Positions 47,342 to 55,868 are shown, counted from the first letter of the stretch. The stretch is 64,000 bases of DNA from Bryobacteraceae bacterium (GCA_026002875.1 BPGE01000001.1:2976001-3040000), one strand, 5' to 3'. The notes: generated by a model from the letters alone, not told the origin. A program made the numbers and translations.

Positions 47342-48379
47342 TCACTGGCCGTAAAGGACCTTCTCGGAAAGGACGCGGCCGTCGGGCAGTTCGGCGCGCA
47401 TCTCCACTTCGAGGGCGGAAGCGGAAGTCCTGTGAAGAAGGCTGCCGGCACGCAGTGCGTCCTGCGTCAGACGATGCTCGAACGTTCTCGGTCCCTCCGT
47501 GATGCGGAGGACGATCTGGCGGGCGGGGGCGAGAGCCGGATCGACAGGGTTCCAGCGGATCAGGAACCCGTCGGGCTGGCGCTGGACGCGCAGCGACAGC
47601 GTGACGAGAGGCTGCGGCGGGGGCGGAGGCGGCGCAGGAGGCGGACCGCTGTCCGGCCGCGTCCAGACGAAGACAGCCAGAACGACGGCAAGCGCGGACA
47701 GGGCGAGGATCAGAGGCCCTCTTGGAACCGGCTGGCGCTTTTCGGAAGGCGCGGGCTGCGGATCGCTCTTTTCCTCCCTCGGCTGCGCCTGGGCGGGCGC
47801 GGGGAGGACGACGGTGGGGGTTTCCGGAAGAGAGCGGTCTTTCGGCGAAATATAGGAGGGGATGATGCGCCAGATGGGCTGCAGCGGCCTCGCGCCCCGG
47901 TGAACCGTCACTTCCAGCGCCCCGTCGGGATGGACTTCGATCAGCAGGAACAGATCGCTGGAGCGGAAGAAGCGCTGGTGCAGACTGATCTCGTCATCCC
48001 GGATCTCCGCGCCCCGGAAGGGATGCGAGACGAACCAGCCGATCAGGGAGTCCTGGCCGTCGGCCGTGCGTTCGGGCAGGCGCACAAGGAACTCCTTCAG
48101 CCCGCCGACTTCCTCCTTCGTCAGAAGAAACGACGGTCCGCGCTGGTACCGGCAGGGGATCTGGTGCCACTGACGGATCTGGTATTCGCCGCCGGAGAAG
48201 CCTCCCAGCAGCGCGCCGCCGATGCCCAGGGGAACCGGTCCGCGGGCGGCGAGCACGCACTGGCGGCGGATATTCTCAAGAACTCCGGTCGAGCAGACGA
48301 CGCGGCAGGACTCGCCGTCGGCCTTCCAGACAACGAGCCGTTCGGAAGATTCCCGCCTGCTGTCCGGGTGGATTTTCAT
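47342..48379 (-). CDS. Membrane protein with a degenerate JAB/MPN-like domain
   Basis: 345 residues from the ATG at 48379. Residues about 20-165 resemble a JAB/MPN isopeptidase fold: LGIGGALLGGF, YQRGPSFLLTKEE, SLIGWFVSHPFRGAEIRDDE, FLLIEVHPDG. The zinc motif H-x-H-x(7-10)-S-x2-D is damaged: the first His is Val (W-F-V-S-H-P) and Ser is absent, so catalysis is unlikely. A Pro/Glu-rich linker leads to one membrane span (GPLILALSALAVVLAVFVW, 221-239), a proline stretch (PPPAPPPPPPQP) and a beta-rich C-terminal domain that may be fibronectin-like. The orientation would leave the JAB-like part in the cytoplasm. Family and role are uncertain. Confidence 0.6.
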   Translation of the reverse strand: MKIHPDSRRESSERLVVWKADGESCRVVCSTGVLENIRRQCVLAARGPVPLGIGGALLGGFSGGEYQIRQWHQIPCRYQRGPSFLLTKEEVGGLKEFLVRLPERTADGQDSLIGWFVSHPFRGAEIRDDEISLHQRFFRSSDLFLLIEVHPDGALEVTVHRGARPLQPIWRIIPSYISPKDRSLPETPTVVLPAPAQAQPREEKSDPQPAPSEKRQPVPRGPLILALSALAVVLAVFVWTRPDSGPPPAPPPPPPQPLVTLSLRVQRQPDGFLIRWNPVDPALAPARQIVLRITEGPRTFEHRLTQDALRAGSLLHRTSASALEVEMRAELPDGRVLSEKVLYGQ

Positions 48380-48515
48380 GGCTCGCCCTCGATGCCAGGC
48401 CTGCGCCCGGGCGGCGGAGGGAGGGGCGGCACGGCGCCGCGCCTCCCAGTGTACTCCGGCCTTTTGCATCCTTGCAGACGGGCGTGAATCCAATCATGTT
48501 GAAATAGAAGGCCGC

Positions 48516-49763
48516 ATGCGGTTTCTCTACACGGTCCAGACGGCGGCGGCGCTGGCCTTCGCCAGCCTGCGGGCGCACAAGCTGCGCAGTTTCCTGACCC
48601 TGCTGGGCGTCATCATCGGGGTGGGCAGCGTCGTGCTGGTAGGCGCGGCGATCGACGGGCTCGGCAACTACGCCGAGCAGTCGACTTCCAAGGTACTCGG
48701 CAGCGAGAGTTTCCAGGTCGGACAGCTGCTGCAGAGGGGAAGGCTGTCGCGCCGCGAACGGATCGAAAAACTCCGGTACAACAAGCCGATCCGCGAAGAA
48801 GATTACCAATATCTGAAGACGGTCACCGGCGAGCAGATCCTCTACAGTCCGTACCGGTTCCGGGTGGAAGATCTGAAGCGGGACAACCGGATTCTCGAAG
48901 CCACCAACATCATCGGCGTCTCCAGTGACATGGCGGAGATCCGCGATTTCAGCCTGAGCGAAGGGCGTTTCTTCACTCCGCAGGAGGAGGCTGCCAGGTC
49001 GCCGGTGGCGATCATCGGCGAGGACGTGCGGCAGTTCTTTTTCGCCGATGTGACGCCGCTCGGGCAGACGCTGCGCATCTCGGGAATGGACTTCACGGTG
49101 ATCGGCGTTCAGGAAAAGATCGGCAGCGTGGGCGGGCAGTCGCAGGACAACGTGGCGTTCATCCCGGCGACCGTGTTCGGGCGCCTGTACGGTCCGGAGC
49201 GGAACATGGTGCTGTTTGCGCGGGCGCGCCCGGAATCGGGGCTGACTCTCGAGGAAGCGCTGGACCTGACGAGGGCGGCGCTGCGCACGCGCTACAAGGC
49301 GCAGCCCGGCAAGCCGGACAACTTCGACACGCTGACGCCGGACGCCATCCGGGAATTCATCGAACGGATTCTGGGCATCATCACCGCCGCGGTGGTGCCG
49401 GTGACCGCCATCTCGCTGGTCGTGGGCGGGGTGGTGATCATGAACATCATGCTGGTGTCGGTGACCGAGCGCACGCGGGAGATCGGCATCCGCAAGTCCA
49501 TCGGGGCGCGGCAAAGCGATCTGCTGCTGCAGTTCCTGCTGGAGGCGGTGTTTCTGGCGGTGACCGGAGGAATGATCGGGCTGATCGGCGCAGCCGTAGT
49601 GGCCAAAATCGGTAGCCTGATCGCCGGGGTTGAATTGCGCGTGACGCTGCCTTACATCCTGCTGGCTCTGGTCGTGTCCACGTTGACGGGGATTCTTTCG
49701 GGGATGTATCCGGCGCGGAAAGCGGCGCGGATGGATCCCGTGGAGGCGCTGAGGGCGGAGTAA
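48516..49763 (+). CDS. MacB-type ABC transporter permease, first of a tandem pair
   Basis: 415 residues from the ATG at 48516. First membrane span FLTLLGVIIGVGSVVLVGAA; large periplasmic domain about 45-285 with FFTPQEEAARSPVAIIGEDV; three C-terminal spans with VVIMNIMLVSVTERTREIGI, KSIGARQSDLLLQFLLEA and YPARKAARMDPVEALRAE. This is the standard MacB/FtsX permease layout. The next permease begins 4 bp after its stop, so the two probably form a heterodimer. No ATPase gene is adjacent, and the substrate is unknown. Confidence 0.9.
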   Translation: MRFLYTVQTAAALAFASLRAHKLRSFLTLLGVIIGVGSVVLVGAAIDGLGNYAEQSTSKVLGSESFQVGQLLQRGRLSRRERIEKLRYNKPIREEDYQYLKTVTGEQILYSPYRFRVEDLKRDNRILEATNIIGVSSDMAEIRDFSLSEGRFFTPQEEAARSPVAIIGEDVRQFFFADVTPLGQTLRISGMDFTVIGVQEKIGSVGGQSQDNVAFIPATVFGRLYGPERNMVLFARARPESGLTLEEALDLTRAALRTRYKAQPGKPDNFDTLTPDAIREFIERILGIITAAVVPVTAISLVVGGVVIMNIMLVSVTERTREIGIRKSIGARQSDLLLQFLLEAVFLAVTGGMIGLIGAAVVAKIGSLIAGVELRVTLPYILLALVVSTLTGILSGMYPARKAARMDPVEALRAE

Positions 49764-49767
49764 GCCG

Positions 49768-51021
49768 ATGCGGGTGCACGTGGAATTGCGCGAAAACATC
49801 CAGATGGCGGTGGACGCGGTGTGGAGCCACCGGTTCCGCAGCGCGCTGACGATTCTGGGCATCGTGATCGGCATCTGCACGGTGGTCACGATCGGCAGCA
49901 TCACGAGCGGTTTGCGGCAGGGCATTGTCACGTTTTTCGCGGAATTCGGGCCGGACAATATTTTCCTGAACCGGTTCGACCGCGACCCGAATGCTCCAGG
50001 GTCGCCCAAGGAGCTGAAACGGAAGCCGATTCTTCCGGAGTATGCGGCGCTGATCAAGGAAAACGTCCGGGCTGTGGAGGACGTCGCGCTCGAATTGTTC
50101 ATCTCGTCGGAAACCAGCGGCTTTCTGACGGCCAAAGTGCCGGGATATGAGACCGACAATCTGATGCTGGTGGGTTTCAGCGCCAATGCGTTTGAAATCC
50201 AGCCGCGGGAGCTTGCCGAAGGCCGTGTCTACACGCCGCAGGAAGAAGCCCGCGCGGCGCGGGTGTGCGTCATCGGGCCGCTGGTCAAAAAGGCGCTCTT
50301 TCCTGATGGCGGCGCGGTGGGCCGGACGATCTCGGTGGCGGGCGCCGAGTACACGGTGCTCGGCGTGTTCGCCGAGGCGAAGGGCGGGTTCTTCGGCCAG
50401 AACGGCCAGGACATGCAGATCGTGATTCCCTACGAAACGGCGCGGCTGCGGTTTCCGACGGAAGAGCGGCTGATCCTGGTGTCGAAGGCGCGGCCTGGAA
50501 TGCGCGAGGAGGCTTACGAGGAGATCCGCCAACTGCTGCGGCGCGTGCGGAAGACCCCTCCGGGGCTGCCCGATGATTTCGGCCTGTCGACGACAGACCA
50601 GATCATCAAGCGTCTGGACAGCATCCTGAGCATGGTGGTGCTGGTCTCGATCGCGTTGGCCAGCCTGGGGCTGATGGTGGGCGGCATCGGGGTGATGAAC
50701 ATCATGCTGGTGTCGGTGACCGAGCGCACGAAAGAGATCGGAGTGCGGAAGGCGATCGGGGCGCGGAAATTCGACATCGTCATTCAGTTCCTGACCGAAG
50801 CGGTGACGCTGGCCGGCATCGGTGGCGTGGCCGGGATCGTGTTCGCGGCGTTGGTGACAATGCTCGTGGGCAAGCTGGTGCCGGCGCTGGCAGCGCCGAT
50901 GCCGGGCTGGGCGGTGGCCATGGGACTGATGGTCTCGGTAGGAGTGGGGATTTTCTTCGGCACCTGGCCGGCGATGAAGGCGGCGAATCTCGATCCGGTG
51001 GAAGCGCTGCGGTACGAGTAA
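49768..51021 (+). CDS. MacB-type ABC transporter permease, second of a tandem pair
   Basis: 417 residues. Spans SALTILGIVIGICTVVTIGS near the N-terminus and VGGIGVMNIMLVSVTERTKE, KAIGARKFDIVIQFLTEA and TWPAMKAANLDPVEALRYE in the C-terminal part; periplasmic core between, with REGRVYTPQEEA-like text (LAEGRVYTPQEEARAARVCV) close to its partner. It overlaps no gene but starts 4 bp after the first permease, and no promoter separates them. The pair is related enough to have arisen by duplication. Confidence 0.9.
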   Translation: MRVHVELRENIQMAVDAVWSHRFRSALTILGIVIGICTVVTIGSITSGLRQGIVTFFAEFGPDNIFLNRFDRDPNAPGSPKELKRKPILPEYAALIKENVRAVEDVALELFISSETSGFLTAKVPGYETDNLMLVGFSANAFEIQPRELAEGRVYTPQEEARAARVCVIGPLVKKALFPDGGAVGRTISVAGAEYTVLGVFAEAKGGFFGQNGQDMQIVIPYETARLRFPTEERLILVSKARPGMREEAYEEIRQLLRRVRKTPPGLPDDFGLSTTDQIIKRLDSILSMVVLVSIALASLGLMVGGIGVMNIMLVSVTERTKEIGVRKAIGARKFDIVIQFLTEAVTLAGIGGVAGIVFAALVTMLVGKLVPALAAPMPGWAVAMGLMVSVGVGIFFGTWPAMKAANLDPVEALRYE

Positions 51022-51237
51022 AGGCGGGGCCGGGCACAGGCCATTGCGGCGCTGGGACGCGAGGCGGATCACTGCAAAATGCGGACCGGGCGTCGTGTGC
51101 CGGGCTGACTGCGGCGGCGCCGGCAGGCGGCGGAAGACGGCTTTTTGAATCCGAGCAGCGCCTTCGGGCGGCCGGTTGTCGCAGAATAGAAAGAAGCGCG
51201 CGAACGGAAAGCAGCCGGGCGCGCGGGAGCGAACCGG

Positions 51238-52692
51238 ATGACGAGCGAGCAGGAGAAACTGGTTGCCGAGATCGCGCGCGAGGTGCTGGCGCGGCTGGAG
51301 GGGCGGGTTCCGGGACGGGACGGCGCTGCGCGCGCGGCTGAACCGGCGGCGCCGATAACGGGCGACGGCGTGTTCGCGACGGTCGACGAGGCGGCGGAAG
51401 CAGCGGCCGAAGCGCAGCCGAAGATCGCCGCGATGAGCCTGTCCGAGCGCGGGCGGATGGTGGATCTGATCAAGGATCTGTGTTCGCGTCACGCGGAAGA
51501 GTGGGGGCGGCTCGAGCTGGAAGAGACGGGGCTGGGGCGGCTCGACCACAAGATCGAAAAGCTGCGGATCATCCGAAATGTTCCGGGCGTCGAAGCGCTG
51601 GAGGCGAAGGCGCGGACGGACAAGGACGGGATGTGCCTGATCGAGCGGGCGCCCTGGGGCGTAGTGGGGATGGTGCTGCCGGCGACGCATTCGGCGCCGA
51701 CGCTCGCCTCGAACGCGATCAACGTGCTGGCGGCGGGCAACGCGGCGGTGTTCAGCCCGCATCCGGCAGGCGCGAAGATCGCCATGCGCGCGATGCAGCA
51801 CTTCAATCGCGCGATCGCGGAGACGACGGGCGTGCGGAATGCGCTGACGATGTGCGCAACGGCGAGCATCCGGACGGCGGAAGAGGTGTTCCGGCACCCG
51901 AAGATCGCGCTGTTGTGCGTGACGGGCGGACCGGCGGTAGTGCGCGCGGCGATGAAGCACGGCAAGCGCGTGATCGCGGCGGGACCGGGCAATCCGCCGG
52001 TGGTGGTGGACGAGACGGCGGACCTCGATCTGGCGGCGCGCTCGGTCGTGCAGGGAGCGGGGTTCGACAACAACCTGCTCTGCATCGGCGAGAAAGAAGT
52101 GTTCGTGGTGGCGGCGGTGTTCGATGCATTCATGGCGGCGATGCGGCGGGCGAAGGCTTTCGAGCTGAAGCACGACGCCATTGAGAGGCTGACGCGGGCG
52201 GCGTTCGATCTCGAGCATGACGGCAAGGGGTGCGCGCACGGACATCTGAAAAAAGATCTGATCGGCAAGGACGTGGCTGTTCTGGCGCGGGCGGCGGGCG
52301 TCGAGGTTCCGCCGGGAACGGAGCTGCTTTTCGGCGAGACGCAGGAGGATCATGTCTTCGTGCAGGAAGAGCAGATGATGCCGTTCGTGCCGGTGGTGAA
52401 GGTAAAGGATGTCGACGATGCGATCCGCGCGGCTGTGAAGGCGGAGCGAGGGTTCCGGCATACGGCGATGATCCACTCGCGGAACCTGAACAACGTGACG
52501 AAGATGGCGCGGGCGATGAACACGACGCTGTTCGTGCACAACGCGCCGTGCGTGGCGGCGCTGGGTTCGGGAGCGCCGGGATATCTGAGCTATTCGATCG
52601 CGACGCCGACGGGGGAAGGCGTGACCACGGCGCTGACGTTCACGCGCGAGCGGCAGATTGCCCTGGGGGCAGGGGCGTTGAGGATTCTCTGA
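51238..52692 (+). CDS. CoA-acylating aldehyde dehydrogenase (PduP/EutE type)
   Basis: 484 residues from the ATG at 51238. These enzymes oxidise an aldehyde to its acyl-CoA with NAD+, inside bacterial microcompartments in Pdu, Eut and fucose/rhamnose systems. Catalytic Cys282 is in FDNNLLCIGEKEVFV. Cofactor regions include PWGVVGMVLPATHSAPTLAS and VTGGPAVVRAAMKHGKRVIA, then AGPGNPPVVVDE. The N-terminal helix (residues 3-21, SEQEKLVAEIAREVLARLEG) followed by a flexible Ala/Pro linker resembles a microcompartment encapsulation peptide. The next gene encodes a class II aldolase, matching the lactaldehyde/propionaldehyde branch of deoxyhexose breakdown. No shell protein lies within the window. Confidence 0.88.
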   Translation: MTSEQEKLVAEIAREVLARLEGRVPGRDGAARAAEPAAPITGDGVFATVDEAAEAAAEAQPKIAAMSLSERGRMVDLIKDLCSRHAEEWGRLELEETGLGRLDHKIEKLRIIRNVPGVEALEAKARTDKDGMCLIERAPWGVVGMVLPATHSAPTLASNAINVLAAGNAAVFSPHPAGAKIAMRAMQHFNRAIAETTGVRNALTMCATASIRTAEEVFRHPKIALLCVTGGPAVVRAAMKHGKRVIAAGPGNPPVVVDETADLDLAARSVVQGAGFDNNLLCIGEKEVFVVAAVFDAFMAAMRRAKAFELKHDAIERLTRAAFDLEHDGKGCAHGHLKKDLIGKDVAVLARAAGVEVPPGTELLFGETQEDHVFVQEEQMMPFVPVVKVKDVDDAIRAAVKAERGFRHTAMIHSRNLNNVTKMARAMNTTLFVHNAPCVAALGSGAPGYLSYSIATPTGEGVTTALTFTRERQIALGAGALRIL

Positions 52693-52738
52693 AGGAGCGG
52701 TTTCTGAGCATGATGCAAGGTTCAAGAGAGGTTCGCTC

Positions 52739-53758
52739 ATGAGCCGGAGGGATCTGAGCCGGCACCGGATCATCACCGCGCAGGACGTGGAAGACGCGGC
52801 GCGCGCGGGCGTCGTGGAGCTGCTGCTGCAGCCGGGCGCGATGCTGACGCCGGAAGCAGCCGAAGCGGTGGCGCGGCACGGACTGCGGCTGTGCGGGCGC
52901 GAAGGCGGCGATGGATGGGAAGCGCTGCTGAATTCCGCCGAGGCGCAGCCGTTCAAGGAAGAGATCTGCGCCGTGGGACGCAAGCTGTGGCAGCGCATGT
53001 ACGTGGACGGCAACGGGGGCAACATCAGCTACCGGCTGCGGGACGACGCGGTGCTGTGCACGCCGACGCTGTGCAGCAAGGCGGACCTGACTCCGGCTGA
53101 TCTGTGCCTGGTGGATCTGGACGGCAAGCAGCTGGCAGGAGGCAGGGCGCGCACGAGCGAGATCCTGCTCCATCTGGAGATTTACAAGGCGGTGCCGGAG
53201 GCGCGGGCGGTGGTGCACTGCCATCCGCCGCACGCGACGGCGTACGCGATTACGGGGCGTGTTCCCCCAACGTGCATCATCCCCGAATATGAGGTGTTCA
53301 TCGGTAAGGTGGCTCTTTCGCCGTACGAGACGCCGGGCACGAAGAAGTTCGCCGAGACGGTGCTGCCCTTTGTGAAGACGCACAACACGGTGCTGCTGGC
53401 CAATCATGGCATCGTGTGCTGGGCGGACACGGTGACGCACGCCGAGTGGTACGCCGAAGTGGTGGACACGTACTGCTGGACGCTGATGCTGGCGCAGCAG
53501 CTCGGCGCGCCGCTTTCGCACATCCCGGCGGACAAGGCGGGCGATCTGCTGGCGATCAAACAGAAGCTCGGGCTGCCGGATGCGCGGCTGGAAGGCGACT
53601 CCTGCCCGGTGTGCGATATGCCGGAGCGTCCGGGAGCGATCACGACGATCCCGAGTTCGGGAGTTGCGAGCGGGCGTTCTTCGGCGGTGACGGATGAGCT
53701 GATCGCGGCGGTGACGGAGGCGGTGCTCAGAGAGCTGGAGAAGAAGCGGCGGGGGTGA
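52739..53758 (+). CDS. Class II aldolase with extra N- and C-terminal microcompartment-type segments
   Basis: 339 residues. The core (about 65-280) is the FucA/AraD zinc aldolase that splits fuculose- or rhamnulose-1-phosphate into DHAP and lactaldehyde. His160 and His162 in VVHCHPPHATAY and His223 in ANHGIVCW are the zinc ligands; DGNGGNISYR (90-99) forms the phosphate loop. FucA is only about 215 residues. Here residues 11-52 (ITAQDVEDAARAGVVELLLQ and following) match a small motif common in microcompartment proteins. Residues 316-336 (AVTDELIAAVTEAVLRELEK) form an amphipathic helix after a Ser/Pro linker, as in C-terminal encapsulation peptides. It starts 46 bp after the dehydrogenase gene, the probable co-cargo. 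Confidence 0.85.
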   Translation: MSRRDLSRHRIITAQDVEDAARAGVVELLLQPGAMLTPEAAEAVARHGLRLCGREGGDGWEALLNSAEAQPFKEEICAVGRKLWQRMYVDGNGGNISYRLRDDAVLCTPTLCSKADLTPADLCLVDLDGKQLAGGRARTSEILLHLEIYKAVPEARAVVHCHPPHATAYAITGRVPPTCIIPEYEVFIGKVALSPYETPGTKKFAETVLPFVKTHNTVLLANHGIVCWADTVTHAEWYAEVVDTYCWTLMLAQQLGAPLSHIPADKAGDLLAIKQKLGLPDARLEGDSCPVCDMPERPGAITTIPSSGVASGRSSAVTDELIAAVTEAVLRELEKKRRG

Positions 53759-53806
53759 GCGGGGGAACCGCAGGCGGCGGGCGCGGAGGCGTTGCCGTGC
53801 AGATGG

Positions 53807-53834
53807 CAGCCGATTGCGCCTGGAGGCGCGGCTG
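53807..53834. terminator. Hairpin between convergent aldolase and merR genes
   Basis: CAGCC/GGCTG outer pairs and GCGCC/GGCGC inner pairs surround a TGGA loop, with a 3-nt bulge (ATT). No T-run on either side. Confidence 0.35.
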
Positions 53835-53913
53835 TGACGGGCGTCTCGCGGGTCAGTAACCCGGGCAGATGCGGACGGCGGCAGGAAAGGGCATGGTGCT
53901 CCCGTCCCCGTCT

Positions 53914-54375
53914 TCAGCTGGAGAGGAGGTCGAGGACGGCGCGGAGCTCGTTGCGGACGCGGTCGAGGACGGCGGCGGCGCGTTCGGGGTCAGGGGCGAA
54001 GAGGTGGCGCTGGAGGACGTGGACAGGAGGACGCGCCGGTTCGGCTGGCGGCGTCTGCGGCGCTTCAGGAGCGGGCGCGACGGCGCGCTCCTGGCGGCGA
54101 GCCTGGCGCTGCTCGGCGAGCGCGGCGCGGGCGCCTTCGATGGTGAAGCGCTTCTCCCACAGCAGATGCTTGATGGCGAGCACCGTTTCGACGTCCTTGC
54201 GGCGGTAGAGGCGCTGGTTGGTGCCGGACTTCTTCGGGTGCAGCTGCGGGAACTCGGTTTCCCAGAAACGCAGCACGGAAGGCTTGACACCCGTGATGCG
54301 GCTGACCTCGCCGATGCGGAAATAGAGCTTGTCAGGGATCTCCACGGGCTGGGGCTGTGCCGCGGCTGTCGCCAT
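53914..54375 (-). CDS. MerR-family transcriptional regulator
   Basis: 153 residues from the ATG at 54375. The winged-helix region occupies about 17-85: [40 protein letters not shown] and [20 protein letters not shown], with TIEGARAAL closing it. This is the MerR/HspR-like pattern seen in regulators without a metal-binding loop. A Pro/Ala-rich linker and a short C-terminal helix follow, with no cysteines in the effector region, so it is not a metal sensor like MerR itself. Targets are not apparent. A sigma-70 promoter is at 54399-54427. Confidence 0.9.
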   Translation of the reverse strand: MATAAAQPQPVEIPDKLYFRIGEVSRITGVKPSVLRFWETEFPQLHPKKSGTNQRLYRRKDVETVLAIKHLLWEKRFTIEGARAALAEQRQARRQERAVAPAPEAPQTPPAEPARPPVHVLQRHLFAPDPERAAAVLDRVRNELRAVLDLLSS

Positions 54376-54398
54376 GGGGGAATACCGTCCCTACCGAC

Positions 54399-54427
54399 AT
54401 CCTAATCGCGAACGGGGCGCGCGTCAA
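54399..54427 (-). promoter_or_regulatory. Sigma-70 promoter of the merR-type gene
   Basis: On the minus strand TTGACG (54422-54427) and TAGGAT (54399-54404) are 17 bp apart. The expected start near 54392 leaves about 17 nt of leader before the ATG at 54375. Confidence 0.65.
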
Positions 54428-54737
54428 CAGAAACAGGGGAAAATGTTTTATGGGCTGCACCGGCGGCAGAGGGCTGGGAGCGCTGCGGTGCGGGCTGCAG
54501 AATCGGGAATCGGCCGCCCGCCGGGTGCGATCGGCTCTGCACGCGGCCAGAGCGGGCGGTCCGAACGTGGCACGAGTGCATTTGAACGTTCACTTCCTTG
54601 CGCTGCGGGGCTTTCGTTTGCGGATCTGCACCCGCAGCGGATTGCAGCCGCGCTGAGGTCCGGCAGGGGCTTGGGCGCGTGACTGCAACCGCGCGGGGTG
54701 GGGCGGGTTTCGGTTCGTTTCGTAAAATTGCGGTTTT

Positions 54738-54785
54738 GGGTTTGGGTGGGGGGGGCGGGGCAAGGGTTTGCGGGGCGGGAGGGGG
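54738..54785 (+). other. G-quadruplex-type tract
   Basis: Within 48 bp the plus strand has at least six runs of three or more G (GGGTTTGGGTGGGGGGGGCG, then GGG and GGGG runs), separated by 1-6 bases, meeting the usual G3+N1-7 rule several times over. It abuts the tandem repeats. Confidence 0.55.
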
Positions 54786-54962
54786 CACAGTTGGGATGCA
54801 GCCCTCGGCCAAGGCCGAGGGGAAATCCGCTGGGGAGGGCGCGGGCGGCACAGTTGGGATGCAGCCCTCGGCCAAGGCCGAGGGGAAATCCGCTGGGGAG
54901 GGCGCGGGCAACACGGTTGGGATGCAGCCCTCGCGCAAGCGCGAGGGGAAGCCCGGGGGGTA
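54784..54962 (+). repeat. Three tandem 63-bp hairpin repeats
   Basis: TTGGGATGCAGCC begins at 54791, 54854 and 54917, exactly 63 bp apart. The first two units are almost identical; the third differs at several bases. Each contains an 8-bp stem with CAAG loop: CCCTCGGC/GCCGAGGG at 54802-54821 and 54865-54884, and CCCTCGCG/CGCGAGGG at 54928-54947. The inner two base pairs change from G-C, C-G to C-G, G-C, so pairing is kept. Related copies are at 55869-55916 and 31556-31600. Confidence 0.85.
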
Positions 54963-55044
54963 GGGCGGGCGGACTGATCGCGTGCGGGGCGCGCGGTGGG
55001 GAGGTTTCGGAGGGTGGGGGCGGTGGTGTTTGAACCGCTTGGTC

Positions 55045-55061
55045 GCAGCCCTTCGGGCTGC
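55045..55061 (+). other. Small hairpin upstream of rlmB
   Basis: GCAGCCC (55045-55051) and GGGCTGC (55055-55061) pair around TTC. It is about 43 bp before the rlmB ATG. It may be a degenerate relative of the hairpin repeats or an rlmB leader element. Confidence 0.35.
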
Positions 55062-55103
55062 TCCCGCGCGGCTCTGTTTTGGTTGCGGGGGTAGGATGAA
55101 GCT

Positions 55104-55835
55104 ATGGCATTGCTGGCAGGCATTCATGCGGTGCGCGAGGCGCTGCGCGCGGGACGCCCGATCGAAAGGGTGTCGATTGCGCGGGGCGCGGGCGGGGCGC
55201 GGCTGCAGGAGATCATCGATCTGTGCCGGCAGGCCGGGGTGCCGGTGCGGTTCGAGCCGCGGGAGGCGCTGGACCGGATGAGCCGCGCGGCGCCGCATCA
55301 GGGCGTGGTGGCAGTGGCGGCGGCGCAGCGGGCTTCAAAACTTGAGGACGTGCTGGCGCGCGCCGGCCTGCTGGTGGTGCTGGACGGGGTCGAAGATCCG
55401 CACAATTTCGGGGCGATCATCCGCACGGCGTATGCGGCGGGCGCGACAGCCGTGGTGGCGCCGGAACGGCGCGCGGCGCCGCTGTCGGAAGCGGCGGCGA
55501 AAGCGGCCGCGGGGGCGCTGTCGCTGCTGCCGGTGGTGCGGGTGACGAACATCAACCGCGCGCTCGAGGAGATGAAGCAGGCGGGCTTCTGGATCTACGG
55601 GGTGGACGAGCGGGGTTCGACTGCGTATTACGAGGCGGAGTATTCCGATCCGGCGGCGCTCGTGTTCGGCGGCGAGGGGCGCGGGCTGCACGAGCTGACG
55701 AGGAAGCGCTGCGACTTCCTGCTGCGGATTCCGATGTCGGGGCAGATTGCGAGTCTCAATGTGAGCGTGGCGGCGGGCATCGTGCTGTTCGACTGGCGGA
55801 GGAGGATGAAGCCGGCAGAGCCGCCGCAGCCGTGA
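55104..55835 (+). CDS. rlmB: 23S rRNA (guanosine-2'-O)-methyltransferase RlmB
   Basis: 243 residues from the ATG at 55104, preceded by AGGATGAAGCT. A small N-terminal substrate-binding domain (LAGIHAVREALRAGRPIERV) precedes the SPOUT knot. The three SpoU motifs are visible: LDGVEDPHNFGAIIRTAYAA, ALVFGGEGRGLHELTRKRCD, and RIPMSGQIASLNVSVAAGIV. RlmB methylates G2251 in the peptidyl-transferase region. Related TrmH-type enzymes are possible, but N-terminal length and motif text fit RlmB. It converges with purF. Confidence 0.93.
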   Translation: MALLAGIHAVREALRAGRPIERVSIARGAGGARLQEIIDLCRQAGVPVRFEPREALDRMSRAAPHQGVVAVAAAQRASKLEDVLARAGLLVVLDGVEDPHNFGAIIRTAYAAGATAVVAPERRAAPLSEAAAKAAAGALSLLPVVRVTNINRALEEMKQAGFWIYGVDERGSTAYYEAEYSDPAALVFGGEGRGLHELTRKRCDFLLRIPMSGQIASLNVSVAAGIVLFDWRRRMKPAEPPQP

Positions 55836-55868
55836 TGGGCTGCAGGGGCGCAGGAGCAGCGGAAGGCG

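Larger units (their letters stand above)
54428..55103. other. Long repeat-rich, G-rich divergent intergenic region
   Basis: 676 bp between the divergent merR-type and rlmB genes. It holds a G-tract cluster at 54738-54785, the three 63-bp tandem repeats at 54784-54962, a second G-rich patch near 54991-55027 and a GCAGCCC-TTC-GGGCTGC hairpin at 55045-55061. Open frames across it are repeat-driven and show no start signals. Confidence 0.6.

Noticed and set aside
54784-54962. Possible CRISPR array
   Set aside because: Only three units, the whole 63 bp is repeated without unique spacers, and no cas gene is near.
54598-54963. Open frame covering the tandem repeats, giving a 21-residue peptide repeat
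   Set aside because: The 63-bp period keeps the frame open by arithmetic, there is no start signal, and the changes between units preserve stem pairing, not the protein.
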